A stretch of DNA of 64,000 nucleotides, from positions 248,001 to 312,000 of the forward strand of contig JAKJHU010000382.1 of the NCBI GenBank assembly GCA_022316685.1, in the 5' to 3' direction. The notes below the pieces were generated by a model. It saw only the letters and a list, made by a program, of their open reading frames with translations, ran no database searches and was not told the origin of the DNA. The DNA is from Progne subis subis. Its lineage: Eukaryota; Chordata; Aves; Passeriformes; Hirundinidae. The first letter of the stretch is position 1; each line of letters starts with the position of its first letter. Positions 11,801 to 22,259 of the stretch are shown here, one piece after another. Both the position numbers and the translations under genes were made by a program.

Positions 11801-14800
11801 TGGATGTTTACGCGCGTCACAAGGTGACAGCTTGCACCACTGCCAATGTTTTAAACCCCGAGGCAATAATGTGTAGCAGTAAATCCAAGTAGTGTGGTGT
11901 GGCCTTTCCTGGGTTAAATTACCCTGGAAAGTGTCCACTGAGTTAAAATTTAACAAGTACTTTGCATCTGTCCAGCTGATTGTCTTAAAAATCAACGCAG
12001 AACTCAAGAGCCATCAGGAGAGCAAGGTGTATTTCCAACCTACCATTATCCAGAGGCCACGTGCAACCTGCAGAGCTCATAAAACTCTGACTGCATTTAA
12101 ATTCTGCGTGCTTTGAGTGCCTTTAACCTCATCCAGGGAGATGCACCCCCTTTGCCCACTGAGTGTTGGAAAAGACCTGTGAGTTAGAGCTGGGCCCCCG
12201 ATCTCCTGTGGTTGCACAGGGCTGGCACTGCCAGTAACACACGCCCAGAGATGCAGAGAACAGCAGAGCTCCACGGTTTTCTAAATTCCCAACACGGGAG
12301 AGAAAACAGCAGTCAGTCAGCGAGGACTCTACACCCCCGTGCCCAGCCTGGCTGCTAAGTGAACATGCTGCATGCACTGTCACCCTCTGTTAAAATCAAG
12401 TTTCCATGTTAAATCAACTAAAGAAACGCTGGCAGAATTGTCCCCCACGTGTCCTTTAACATACAGCAGGTAGGCAACAAAGACATCCAGAGAAACAGTC
12501 GTAACAGTTACTTCTAGAACCAAATATACAAATCCTGGCGCCAGGACAGAACTAGGAGGTGCTGCCCGATGGCTTTGGGTGACGGCAGTGAACTCGCTGA
12601 GGCTTGCACTGGCTTGGCTGGAGAGAAGGGCAGCCAAAGCAGCCATCCCCAGGTCATGGGCTGAGGTGCAGAGGGCAGAGCTCTATGACTTACCAGCAGG
12701 GACTACCCTTCAATCAAAGAGTAGAAAAAAGAACAAAGTTAAATTGAGTTCTCCATCGCTCTGCTGGAATCAAGCCATGAAAATAGTAAGCAGAAACAAG
12801 CGCCACGAGATTGTCCAAACGTGTTTGGGTGGTAACTTACATCTCATTGCTTTGCCTAGCGATCAGCAGGCTTGTTATTTCTGCTACTATTTTCCTGGCT
12901 AGCAAAAGAATGGAAAATAGCAACTTACCAGGCTGTCTGTACCAGGGTTTGATTACGTTCACATTCTAGGACTTGTAAATACATAACAATGATCTGAGGA
13001 ATAAGGAAGGGGGGAAAGAGAAAAAAGACTCAGTTTCAACACATAAAGCAGGAGTAAGGCAGTAAATATACACAAGTGTAGAAATAAAATCAAACAGTAT
13101 GCCCGAGCAATGGGGGCTCCTTCTCTCCAAGCACACACTCTAAGCTCTCCTATCACCCCATCACATTCAGACAATTCTTTATTTCACTACTTCTCCACTA
13201 TTTTCAAACCAGCCACCTCTACCCTTTCCCAGGGAAGGACTTTTACTAACACAGCTCTTTGCCCAAGTACTCTGGCAAAAGCATTAATAACTAGAAGAGA
13301 ATAAAGAGAAGAATTCAGGTCATTCTGACACCTGTGTTTCTTGTTCCACAGCTCCCAGTGATGCCACCAAGGTAGAGTAAGAATTACAATTACATTATCG
13401 TTGAGAACTCACCTTATGAGGATGCTTGACATGAACACAAAATCCCAACTCCTTCAGTACCCTCCTTTCTGCTTTGATTACTTGATTTTTGGTGTTTATG
13501 TAGTTCTGATCAAGTATCAGGGGGCTTGGAGTCCTATAGTTTGCAAGAAATAAAATCAAAACTGTTTTGCATATCCAAAAATAACGGCAACTCTGTTTTC
13601 CCTTCCAACCAACTAATGGCAACAGAAACCGGTTTTCAACTCCTGCAAGCAAGTTTAAGCATTAATCTTGTGCTGTCCAAGTTTAGATAAACTAGTTTAG
13701 TTGCTGCTTTTGGCTAGCTACAGATTAGATGGCTGAGATTAAAAAAAAAAAAAAAAAAAAAATAACCTTCTGCTCCTGTGTATGCAAACTGCACTGCTCC
13801 AGCTGCTGGAAGGAGTTGGCTTGATGGGGGCACTCCCAAGAACTTTTCCTTTCCGCGGCAGAGGGGGCAGGAGTCCTTTGCCAGGCAAGATTTCAAAGCA
13901 GAAGTAAGCCAGAACAGGCTTCTCTCACTGATATTAAAGTAGCAACTCGTGCTCTAGAAATTGAAGTTTCCTATGCACCGAGGAGCAGCTGATGCACCCT
14001 TCAGAGAAGCCAGCCCTGCCCTGTGATGTGTGAAAGGCTGAGAGAAGCGCAGAATTAACCTGGAAACAGGCAGGGATCTGCCTGGGACTCTGGGCCTGCT
14101 CCCCTCTCCAGTGGTGCCAGGGATGATCCTGCTGCTGTCTGCATTCGCAAAACAACAGCTCACTTCAGAGAGAGATTTCAAACCCCAGCACTGTCAATCC
14201 TAATTCCTTCCAAATCCAACCCCTGAACTGTCCAGAGCACGTTTAGTCACAGTAACCTTCTGATGCACAAGTGTCACACTCCATTGCATATTCTTTGCTT
14301 TGTCTGTGCTTAGACTTGACCTTTCAACATTCCACATGGGATATTTTAATCCACTTCCTCCTGAAGGCAGACCAGCTTTTTCCCTGTAATATGCCTCACA
14401 CATTCCATGTGCTTTCCAAAGCAGAGTAATGGTTTTGCAGCTCGTTATGCTCTAACAAACCACTCTGTGTACACGATACACCCCAAGCACTGGTGACAAA
14501 TTTATTTTACATTAACTTCAAAAGAAAAAAAAAAGTAATGCGAAGTAGATTCAAAATACAGCTTTCGTTGTATCAGACAAAATATTTCACTGCTAACTTG
14601 CAAATTCCATGAGTGGATCTCACTTCTCTTCCCCAACAGGTCACAGAACAGAAAAAACACTCCAAAAACCAAGTTTCCCACCCCAGGAAGAGAAGGTCAG
14701 TTTAATGACAAGGCTGGAATAATCCAGTTTATGCCATGACCTCTGCAGTCACCTGGACAGTCACTGATGGCCATGGGCAAAGGACACAACGAACTTCTCT

Positions 14801-17800
14801 AACGAAAGCATCTTGTTGTATCACCGTGCACCTGAAGCGTGAGCTGTCCCTGCTCTTTCCACAGGGCTGATGCAGCTCCCAGCTCTGGAATGAACAGCTG
14901 CAGCTCCCTGGTGCCAGGGTGGACCTGCAGTTCAGGCACTGTCTCATTACACAAAATGCCAGGTTTGCCATGTTCCAGCAGAGTAACTTCTCTAGTTAAG
15001 CGTTACTCACTCATCAGGGCCAAGTTTACGAAGTTATTAATTTCGGCTCCTCTAAGTAAAACCAAAATGGGGAGATTTTTTTTCTTTTATTTATGGTTGG
15101 TTGTTTTTCTTTTCTCCCCATAAATGAACTGAAACAGAAAAGCTTTTTAAGCCTCTTTAAGTTAACTACTTCGGTGAGGAGCTGATTTTGTCTGAACACT
15201 TCAGCACTACAGAGACAGGCTGAGCACGATGCTCTCGAGTGTGACAGTGGAACAACCAAGCTGAGTTCTTCCCAGCAGTGAAGCTGCTTCACTTTCAATT
15301 CATTCCCATCACTTTTACTGGTGTTGGTAACATTTCCTTCAGTATTGCTCTCCACAATTTCACCTCGAGATCACTGGCATTAACAGGATCTGCAGAGCAG
15401 AGTTCAGGAGTCCAGGCTGTCTGTCAGCAGAAAGCTTCATCACAGGTGGGAGATCCCGGGTTAAACACTCAGCACAGCCATGACTTCCAGTCTAGTAAAA
15501 CAACCTGCAGTGCAGCCAGGATTATCCACCACCTTCCACATGTCCCTGCACTCCCTGAGAGCTCTGGAAGGAAGTTAGGGTGGCCCCAAGTGCAGCAGGA
15601 CAGATGGGAGCCTTCACTGCGTTTTAAGTTTTCACTGTCCTTGCACAGGGCCACGGGATCAGCACCGACAGGTCACACTTGGCCCACGTTCCACAGCACA
15701 GGGACAGGAATCCCAATGTGCCAAGTGTGCTTTGCTCTACTCTGCTGTCCCACATTTCCTTTGGTCTCAAGTCCTACAGCCCTAAGGAAGCCATGAAAAC
15801 CATCAGTTTATCCAGACAGGACTTCCAGACAAACACAGCCTTTAATCCACTCATGGAAAATAAAAATCTGCAGGAGACTTAAGTGTTTTACTGCATCTTA
15901 TTACTGGCAGAGTCAGGTTCTCCACTGCATTGATTCACCAGTTTAACAGTTGTGCCATAAAGTCTGCAATGTTGGTAAACAATGATTTACAAGTTAGACA
16001 CTTCAGAGATTCCCCTTTGAAAAACTTCTTTGTTTTCTACTTACAAAAAAGAGGAACTTTGCCTGTGCATTTGCTGCACTTAATTCTCAGTCCAAGAATT
16101 ATCTTAGGGCCAAGTAAGAATTTATAAGCTTATATATGAAATATAAGCTTTAAACCCTGTATAGCCAAGGAGTGTTTCAAGTTCCTACTTGGAATCTGTT
16201 CCTACAGACCAGCACTAGTGCTCCAGACAAGACTTTAGGAACAGAGCACACAGTGGCCCCTCAGGGAAGTCAATCCAACCCTTAAGATGCAAAACTTGAT
16301 TGGGATTTAGACTGTGTAACAACCCAGAAGATTAACACACACTGTAATGTGTTTGTGACAATAAATAAATTGTAAATACCTTTTTTTTTTTAAATCACTC
16401 TGACAAATGAGGCCTAAGTTCTCCACACAGCTTCACTGGGTGTAATATTAAACTTTGGAGTCTTTGGCGTGACTAATACTCAGAGGAGCAGCGCCCTGCG
16501 TGGAGTTTTGTTCCTAATGAGCAAAGTACTCGTGACAAGTACAGCAGAGCACCAGCACCTCGTTCCAAGGAGCAGAGATCTGTTATGCTGGTCAGTAAAA
16601 GAACACCAGTTCTCTGTTTGTCTCCAGGATCACAAACACAAGCAGCACAGGTTTGCAGGCAGTCTGAAGGCTCTAAGAACGTGTGTGTCATTAACGCAGC
16701 CCCACTGCAGGGCCCCTGAGTGAGGAACGGCTGACTGAGCACCTCAAAGCACCATGTGAGATTACAGCACCACACGAGTCACATTTCCAGTCTCAGGACC
16801 TTCTGCAGCTTTCAGGCACAGTTAAAAGAAATGAAATCAACTTCAGACTACATTCTATAAATTAAACAACAGTTGCACTTTGCTCAGAACAGAGAGGTTT
16901 TGGCACACAGTTATTTAAAAAGCAATTTTTCCATTGTACGAGCTTTTCTCCATGCACACAAACATTTTTACATGCAGTTCTACATCACATATGCTCGTCA
17001 AAGATCCCAAAGATAATACGCTTTGTCCAAAACACTTATTTAGCTTTTTCTTACTTCTCAGCATTAGAAACACCACCTCAGTTGACTACATGTCTCATAA
17101 AAAGAAAATTCCAATGCAATTCCCACTTCTGCAAACAGGTACATAGAAGGGACTGCTTACAACACAATTGATAAAACGTACAAATTCAAGACTTCCGTAC
17201 CCTTGTTTTACTGTGAATTCAAACTGCAGTTATACAGAGCCAGACAGTGGAACTAAGAACCCAAAACTGGTTAAGAAAGAAAGCAAAGCCTACCCAAACT
17301 ACCCCGAACTCATGTGCAGGTTAAGAGCTTCAGTTAACAGAAATGCTAAAACTAAAGAAGAAAGTACAGCAGCCTGTTTCAGTTCTGGGTTGTGTGTGAG
17401 AGACTAACTACAGCCTAAGTGTTAGCTTCAGTAAAAAAAATAAATAAAAAAAAAATAAATAAAATAAAATAAAAAAAAAGGTCAAGCTAGTATTCTAAAA
17501 ACCTGGACAGCAAAGAAAAAAGCTTATAACAAGATACAGGAGTTCTTCCAAATGGTTCACCAGCGGCCAACCTGTTAGTCCCCCGATTCCAGTGACCTAT
17601 GCTCAGAGCACTGGCTTCTCCTTGGGGATTTTCGATACTTCACTCACTGTTGCCATGACGACAGCTTCATCTTTATGTACCACTCCACATCACCCAGGCT
17701 TTGGTAAATGTAGCTGGTCGCTGTATAGTCGGTTGCAAGGGAAAAAAGAGTTGAAGTTAATAACGTGTACAGGTGATGGAACTGTCAGCTTGTAAAAAGT

Positions 17801-20309
17801 ACAGAAAAACGTTTACATCCTGCTTGCTACAAAAAAAAAAAAGGGGGGGGTGGGGGATGTGCAAGCCTGAATGTCAGACCGCAGCATTTTTAAGGTTAAT
17901 TTCATGCAGATTCACTCAGAATCGCAGAGCAACAATACCCATTTCTCCCGAAAATAATGGGTAGCAGTGCACGATTTCTCTGGACATGATGCACTTTAGG
18001 CACCACGTAACATGCACAAGTTGGGATTTGGACAGGCTAGCTGGAAAGATTTAAATTCACAGGTTAAGTTCAGTTTCTCTGATCCTTCACAACAGCACAA
18101 AGAAACAACTAATTTGTATTCTCGTTGCAAAGAAAAGCAAGGCATATGATTAATTAACCTTCACTGCCTGGACGGAGGCCAGAACGTTACTAATCACTGA
18201 GCCTGCTCCAGTAATTCCAATAGCCAGACCCTTAATAACTGTGCAAGACAATCCCACTGAATTCACACCTGGCATAACTTCACACAGCTCTCTCAGGGCC
18301 ATCAGGGAGAACAGCTTTAAAGGCCAGACAGAACAAAGCTAAATCCCGAAGTGAAACGCCAACTCTTCCTTTTGGATCTAGAACTAACCAGGACAACACC
18401 ATCAGGAAGGCGGCCAAAGCCAAAGCTCTGGCTTCGACAGAAGCATAACTAGGATAAAGACACCAACAAACAGCTGGCTTCCCTAAGGGATCCCTACTGC
18501 TTCTCAGAAAAGCTCACACAACACGAGTTTAAATGTCTGCCCTCACTTGGCAACACGGGGCAGGGAAATAAAGCGTGAATTTAACACTGTAGCTGAAATC
18601 AAAATCCTTCTGTAACTACGGAGAACCTGAAACTTTAAGCAATCAGGCACCAGAAGCAAAGCCGAAGCCTCCAATCTCAGACTGACAAGGCTGCCCGACA
18701 GGATTAAGGAGACTTTGTGTTTAACAGCAACCTGGAGAACTCTTTCCCTTCAACCACGCCTTCCTCTTTGCAGTGCCTCGGTTGCTTTACACGTGAAAAA
18801 CGTGGCTTTACACACAAAGAGCAGCATTAGGCACCCGGAACGGGGACAGCTCTACCCCACCTGCGCAGGCGCACGGCACCAGAACAACGCAGCTCTCACT
18901 TTCTGCACGTAAAAACACCTGCAGCCTCCCAGACCCAGTGACACGTCCCTCACCAGGAAAGCTGCAAACACTGCAGGCCAAACCAAGTCGGTTTTTTTTT
19001 TAAAGGCACTTTCTAAAATGGCTTTTTCTAAAAGGAAACGCTGTCTCCACTGAAAAGTTCAGCCTCTAAAGAGGTACTTTCTTAGCACCACCACGACACT
19101 TGGGCAGCCACACACTAACGAGAGAAAAGCATCAGGACTGCTGAGTACAGTTAAACAACTGGAAAATACACAGCAACTCACTAACAGGCTACTCACACCT
19201 AAGACTACCTTACCAAAACTACGAGACATCAAAAAATCAACAAACGTACCTAGAACTACAACCGTGGTCCTAAAACTAGAACCAATACTTGCCAATCGTA
19301 ACTCGTAGCTAAATCAACAACGAAAACGGGTCTACCAAGTGAACAAAAGCAGAAGCAGCCGAGATTGCACTGTACTGCCTACACAGCAGTCAACGGGCAC
19401 TCCCTTCTCAATTTTAGGTCGTTGAACTTAGCCTGGAAAAATACTGTGAATTGAGAACTGCAGCATAGATTAGTGGTAACAGGTGCTTTATACTCATAAC
19501 GAAGCTGATCTTACCTTTTTGCTCTTAACTGCCGCAAGTGATGGAACACGTTGATCACGTCCCTTATCCGACGAGGCGCCTCTTCGATTTTGGATGCGAG
19601 ATTGATGCAGGCCATAGCAACAATCTGAAAAGAGCCCCGTTCCCGTTAAGCAAACGATTTCCAGCCCAGATAAAATGACAATTACGTAACTAAGGAGCAA
19701 ATCCACCAGGCTCGAAGTGAGCGGCACACGCGTGGCGCGTGGCCGCCCCAAGCCGCCCTCTCCCATCGCGCCCCGGGCCGCGCTCACCTCGAAGCTGTGC
19801 TTGACGAAGGACTTGGAGTAGAAGAACCGATGGAACAGCACCTGCCCCGTCGCCATGGCCACCTGTGAGGGCAGAGCAGGAGGAGGGAGAAGGAGCCGAG
19901 TCAGTGCCATGGCCCAGCCGCCGCCATTTTGTGTGAGGCACCGCCGCCCCCCCGCGCCGCCTCACACCCTTCCCGCCGCCACAATGGCGGCGCCCGCCCT
20001 TCCCTTCCTTTCCCTTCCTCCCGTCCCCCTGGAAGCCCCGGCGAGGGGCCCACCTGCGGCAGCCGCAGCAGGATGCCGGCCGCCTGGATGAGCTCGCAGC
20101 CCAGGATGCGCAGGTCGGTCTCGCACTGCAGGTCCAGCCCGTCCTGCATGGAGGGGGTGGGGCGAGAGCCGCTCCTCAGGGATCAGCGAGTGGTCGATGG
20201 TCAGCGACACCTCGGAGTAGAGCCGGTCGCCGATGAGGATGCCCGGAGCGGCGGGAGGCGGCGGGGCGGGGGCGGCGGGCGCGGCGGGGCCCGGGTGCGC
20301 GGCGGCCAT
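8456..20309 (-). CDS. CCNL1: CCNL1, cyclin L1 (complete gene; frameshift in exon 1)
   Basis: Cyclin L1 is a nuclear-speckle cyclin that binds CDK11 and SR proteins and promotes pre-mRNA splicing. Eleven coding exons with GT-AG junctions and matching phases encode, in order: a short Ala/Pro-rich leader, [20 protein letters not shown], the two cyclin boxes (about residues 65-275, including the [38 protein letters not shown] and [20 protein letters not shown] segments), a Lys-rich linker, and an RS-rich tail ending GHGRHRR. The features [12 protein letters not shown] and [16 protein letters not shown] fit cyclin L1 better than cyclin L2. The exons total 1537 nt, which is 3n+1. One extra C (plus strand G, 20159-20162) breaks the frame after about residue 57. 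Without it the product would be 511 residues, near the mammalian length. The start is the first ATG, in good context (GCCATGG). The same gene order with VEPH1 supports orthology. Confidence 0.96.
9563..9661 (-). CDS. CCNL1: CCNL1 exon 10 (start of RS domain)
   Basis: It encodes [19 protein letters not shown] followed by [13 protein letters not shown]. The acceptor is CCCTGCAG and the donor GTGAGT. The dense SR/RS dipeptides are the spliceosome-interaction domain of cyclin L. Confidence 0.93.
9759..9870 (-). CDS. CCNL1: CCNL1 exon 9
   Basis: It encodes [20 protein letters not shown] and [18 protein letters not shown], an acidic/lysine linker before the RS region. The acceptor is TTCTTAG and the donor GTAGGT. 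Confidence 0.93.
10958..11099 (-). CDS. CCNL1: CCNL1 exon 8
   Basis: It encodes the charged linker after the cyclin fold: [20 protein letters not shown], then [19 protein letters not shown] and FSPASKP. The [20 protein letters not shown] block distinguishes cyclin L1 from L2. Confidence 0.94.
11349..11453 (-). CDS. CCNL1: CCNL1 exon 7
   Basis: It encodes [20 protein letters not shown] and [15 protein letters not shown], the end of the second cyclin box. It is 105 bp long with phase 0 at both ends. Confidence 0.95.
11568..11667 (-). CDS. CCNL1: CCNL1 exon 6
   Basis: It encodes [20 protein letters not shown] and [13 protein letters not shown], the core of the second cyclin box. The acceptor is TTTTTTTAG and the donor GTGAGC. 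Confidence 0.95.
12929..12993 (-). CDS. CCNL1: CCNL1 exon 5
   Basis: A 65-bp exon encoding [20 protein letters not shown] and the following AW, with the Trp codon split across the intron. The donor is GTAAGT. Confidence 0.95.
13413..13533 (-). CDS. CCNL1: CCNL1 exon 4
   Basis: It encodes [20 protein letters not shown] and the [18 protein letters not shown] segment that ends the first cyclin box. The acceptor is CTATAG and the donor GTGAGT. It follows the 6-kb intron 3. Confidence 0.95.
13534..19514 (-). other. CCNL1: CCNL1 intron 3, free of recognisable CR1 and LTR
   Basis: A 6-kb AT-rich intron in which I recognise no CR1 or LTR, unlike nearly every other 6-kb stretch of the window. It holds a poly-A tract at about 13740, an A-rich (AAATAA)n stretch at about 17430-17480, and an A/G run at about 17830-17850. 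The candidate alternative exon at 17648-17720 lies within it. Confidence 0.7.
17648..17720 (-). other. CCNL1: Candidate CCNL1 poison exon
   Basis: On the gene strand a CTCTTTTTTCCCTTGC tract precedes an acceptor ending TATACAG. A donor ACA/GTGAGT follows 73 nt later. Spliced after exon 3 (phase 2), it would read about ten codons and then TGA, giving a transcript truncated inside the first cyclin box. Cyclin L genes are known to make truncated isoforms by alternative splicing. That this segment is used here is an inference from splice-site quality only. Confidence 0.4.
19515..19624 (-). CDS. CCNL1: CCNL1 exon 3
   Basis: It encodes [20 protein letters not shown] followed by [16 protein letters not shown], the core of the first cyclin box that contacts the kinase. 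The acceptor is CTTTTCAG and the donor GTAAGA. It ends in phase 2, completed by the first base of exon 4. Confidence 0.95.
19788..19862 (-). CDS. CCNL1: CCNL1 exon 2
   Basis: Residues 86-110, starting [19 protein letters not shown], in the first cyclin box. The acceptor is CTCACAG and the donor GTGAGC. It is 75 bp long with phase 0 at both ends. Confidence 0.95.
20054..20309 (-). CDS. CCNL1: CCNL1 exon 1 (contains the frameshift)
   Basis: This exon runs from the ATG to the donor CAG/GTGGGC and covers residues 1-85. It encodes the Ala/Pro leader, the conserved [14 protein letters not shown] block, and [18 protein letters not shown] at the start of the first cyclin box. The frame changes inside CTCTCGCCCCACCCCC: a CCCC run where the family needs CCC to encode LSPTPSMQD. 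The code upstream and downstream is otherwise intact. Confidence 0.92.
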
Positions 20310-20450
20310 GGCGGCGGGAGCAGGCGCTGGGTTCCGGTCCGCTCCCGGCGGCGGCCGCGCGCCGACTGCGCGGCCCCGCGCGTGACGAGCGCGACAGCGC
20401 CGCGCGCGCGCGCGCGGGGGACGGCGGGAAAAAAGAGTCCGCGGGACACG
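20310..20450 (-). promoter_or_regulatory. CCNL1: CCNL1 5' UTR and core CpG-island promoter
   Basis: Very CpG-dense sequence upstream of the ATG, including a (CG)8 run at 20401-20416 with Z-DNA potential and a CGTCACG element near 20380. There is no TATA box, as expected for a housekeeping CpG-island promoter. The island extends through exons 1-2 to about 19740. The exact start site is not visible. Confidence 0.6.
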
Positions 20451-20451
20451 C

Positions 20452-20800
20452 CCCGGGATCGGGAATGGGACAGGGAACAGGGAATGGGACACGGAACCGG
20501 GAATAGGAACGGGATCGGGAATGGGACAGGGAACCGGGAATGGGAACGGGATCGGGAATGGGACAAGGAACCGGGAATGGGAACGGGATCGGGAATGGGA
20601 CAGGGACAGGGAACCGGGACAGGGAATAGGAACGGGATCGGGAATGGGACACGCCCCGGGACCGGGAATGGAAACCGGGAATGGGAACGGGACCTGGGAA
20701 CAGGACAGGGAACAAGAACAGGACAAGCACAGCAGACAGGAGACCGGGACAGGAATGCAGGAACGGGAACGGTTCCGGGACAAGGGATCGGGAACGGGCG
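20452..20800 (+). repeat. G-rich hexamer-based array (GGGAAY / GGGACA / GGGATC)n
   Basis: About 350 bp of G3-N3-type units such as GGGAAT, GGGAAC, GGGACA and GGGATC in higher-order blocks of about 30-40 bp. Regular GGG runs every six bases on the plus strand give strong G-quadruplex potential. The array directly abuts the CCNL1 promoter. Confidence 0.9.
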
Positions 20801-20885
20801 CAGGTGTAAAGCAGCGCAGAGTCAGAGGGAGCGGGAATGGTGCTGGCCAAACCCCGGGTTAACCCCGGGATCACCGAAGCCATGG

Positions 20886-20932
20886 GGGCTGGAAAGGGTC
20901 TGTCAGGGTCAATCCAGTCCATCCCTGCCGTG
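20886..20932 (-). mobile_element. Short CR1 3' end remnant
   Basis: 'ggggctggaaagggtctgtc' followed by 'atccagtccatccctgcc' matches the reverse-oriented CR1 3' end. It is only about 45 bp long and diverged. Confidence 0.4.
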
Positions 20933-21179
20933 GGCGGAGACACGGTACGGAATAAATGTGTAGAATACAGAAATGTCACATAGGGGGGAAATCCATAAAT
21001 TCGAAAAAAATTTAAGGTGATTGTGGGTTATTGTTGGCAAAAGGTGGGTTTCGCCTTTCCACACTGGAAACGTCCAGCGGAAAGTTACCTCCAACTTCAT
21101 TTATTAAGGAAAAACAAAATCCAGCTCCTGCCGTTTTAGCCGTTGTAGGTAATAAATTCACAATAAATGAGAAAACATT

Positions 21180-21570
21180 CCCACACGGTGAGACGCGCGG
21201 AAGAGTACAGCGGCCCTCAGCCGCCGCTGCTCCGAATACCGCGCTGGCGAACGCCGCCCCGGCGGTGCCAGCAGTGTCCCAGCGCTCCCGGCCTAGGCCC
21301 GGATGTCGCGACATGTCCCCGCTGTCGCGACCACGCGAGAGGCGGTCACCGGCACGGCCCCGGCGGTTGCGTCACTTCTGGGAAGAGCCGCAGCACAGCG
21401 CCAGGCCGCAGCACAGCGCCGCGCGCCCCAGATCCCTCCGCGGCCGTAACCGCTCGCGCGCCAACCGGAGACGTCCCGCCCTCCCGCAGCAGCCGCGGCC
21501 GCTGATTGGCCCGCTGGGTTTGAGTGGCAGCGGCGCCTGAGGGGCCGTGCCCGCCATGTTGTGTGGGGAG
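21180..21570. promoter_or_regulatory. Second CpG-rich promoter-like block upstream of CCNL1
   Basis: CpG-dense unique sequence about 0.9-1.2 kb upstream of the CCNL1 start, separated from it by AT-richer DNA. It contains TGCGTCAC (CRE/ATF-like, about 21368), an inverted CCAAT box (ATTGG, about 21504) and CGCCATGTT (YY1-like, about 21552). A 16-bp direct duplication, gccgcagcacagcgcc, lies near 21385-21420. It could be a distal CCNL1 promoter or drive a divergent non-coding RNA. No coding exon is evident. Confidence 0.5.
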
Positions 21571-21619
21571 CAGGGGCGGCCCCGCCTCGCCTGTGTCTGC
21601 AGGGGTCCCGCGGGAATAG

Positions 21620-22255
21620 TCATGGGATCCCAGAGGCTGGAAAAAACCTTCAGCGTCGAATTCAAGCTGTGACAGATCCCCACTTTGTCCCCAGCTCAGA
21701 GCACTGAATGCTACCTCCAGCCCTTCCTTGGACACCTCCAGGAATGGGCACTCCGAACCTCCCTCGGCAGCCCCTGCCAAGGCCTGAGCGCCCTCTCCAT
21801 TACTAAATCCCTGCTGCTGTCCACCCTGAGCCTCCCCTGAGGCCGTTCCCTGTCCTCCTGTCCCTGTCCCGACCCAACCCCCGGCTGTCCCCTCCTGTCA
21901 GGAGTTGTGCAGAGCCACAAGGGCCCTCCTGATCCCCCTTTTCTCCAGGCTGAGCCCCTTTCCAGCTCCCTCAGCTCCTCCTGGTGCTCCAGACCCTTTC
22001 CAGCTCCCTCAGCCCCTCCTGGTGCTCCAGACCCTTTCCAGCTCCCTCAGCCTCTCCTGGTGCTCCATTCCCTTCCCCAGGTCCCTCAGCCTCTCCTGGT
22101 GCTCCATTCCCTTCCCAGCTCCCTCAGCCTCTCCTGGTGCTCCATTCCCTTCCCCAGGTCCCTCAGCCTCTCCTGGTGCTCCAGCCCTTTTCCAGCTCCA
22201 TCAGGATCAGCTCCTGGAGGAGGCCGAGGTGTTCGTGGTCTGCTCATCCTCCTCA
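21620..22255 (-). mobile_element. CR1 LINE 3' fragment with internal tandem expansion
   Basis: The reverse-oriented CR1 contains 'cttggacacctccagg', 'cctccctcggcagcccctgc', 'tgagcctcccctgaggcc' and 'ttttctccaggctgagcccc', in the order seen in avian CR1 ORF2/3' sequence. Its upstream end is expanded into a tandem array. Confidence 0.8.
21957..22200 (+). repeat. 37-39-bp tandem array inside CR1
   Basis: About six copies of 'tttccagctccctcagcc' plus 'cctcctggtgctccagacc', amplified from the 'ccagctccctcagc' segment of the host CR1. Two unit variants (ending 'ccattcccttcccca' or 'ccagacc') alternate. Confidence 0.9.
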
Positions 22256-22259
22256 TGAA

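Noticed and set aside
20054..20309. CCNL2 rather than CCNL1
   Set aside because: [12 protein letters not shown] in exon 1 and [15 protein letters not shown] in exon 8 are cyclin L1 features, and VEPH1 adjacency matches the CCNL1 locus.
19929..20963. 344-codon plus-strand and ~270-codon minus-strand frames
   Set aside because: They are generated by the G-rich hexamer array and the CpG island. The only supported coding sequence here is CCNL1 exon 1.
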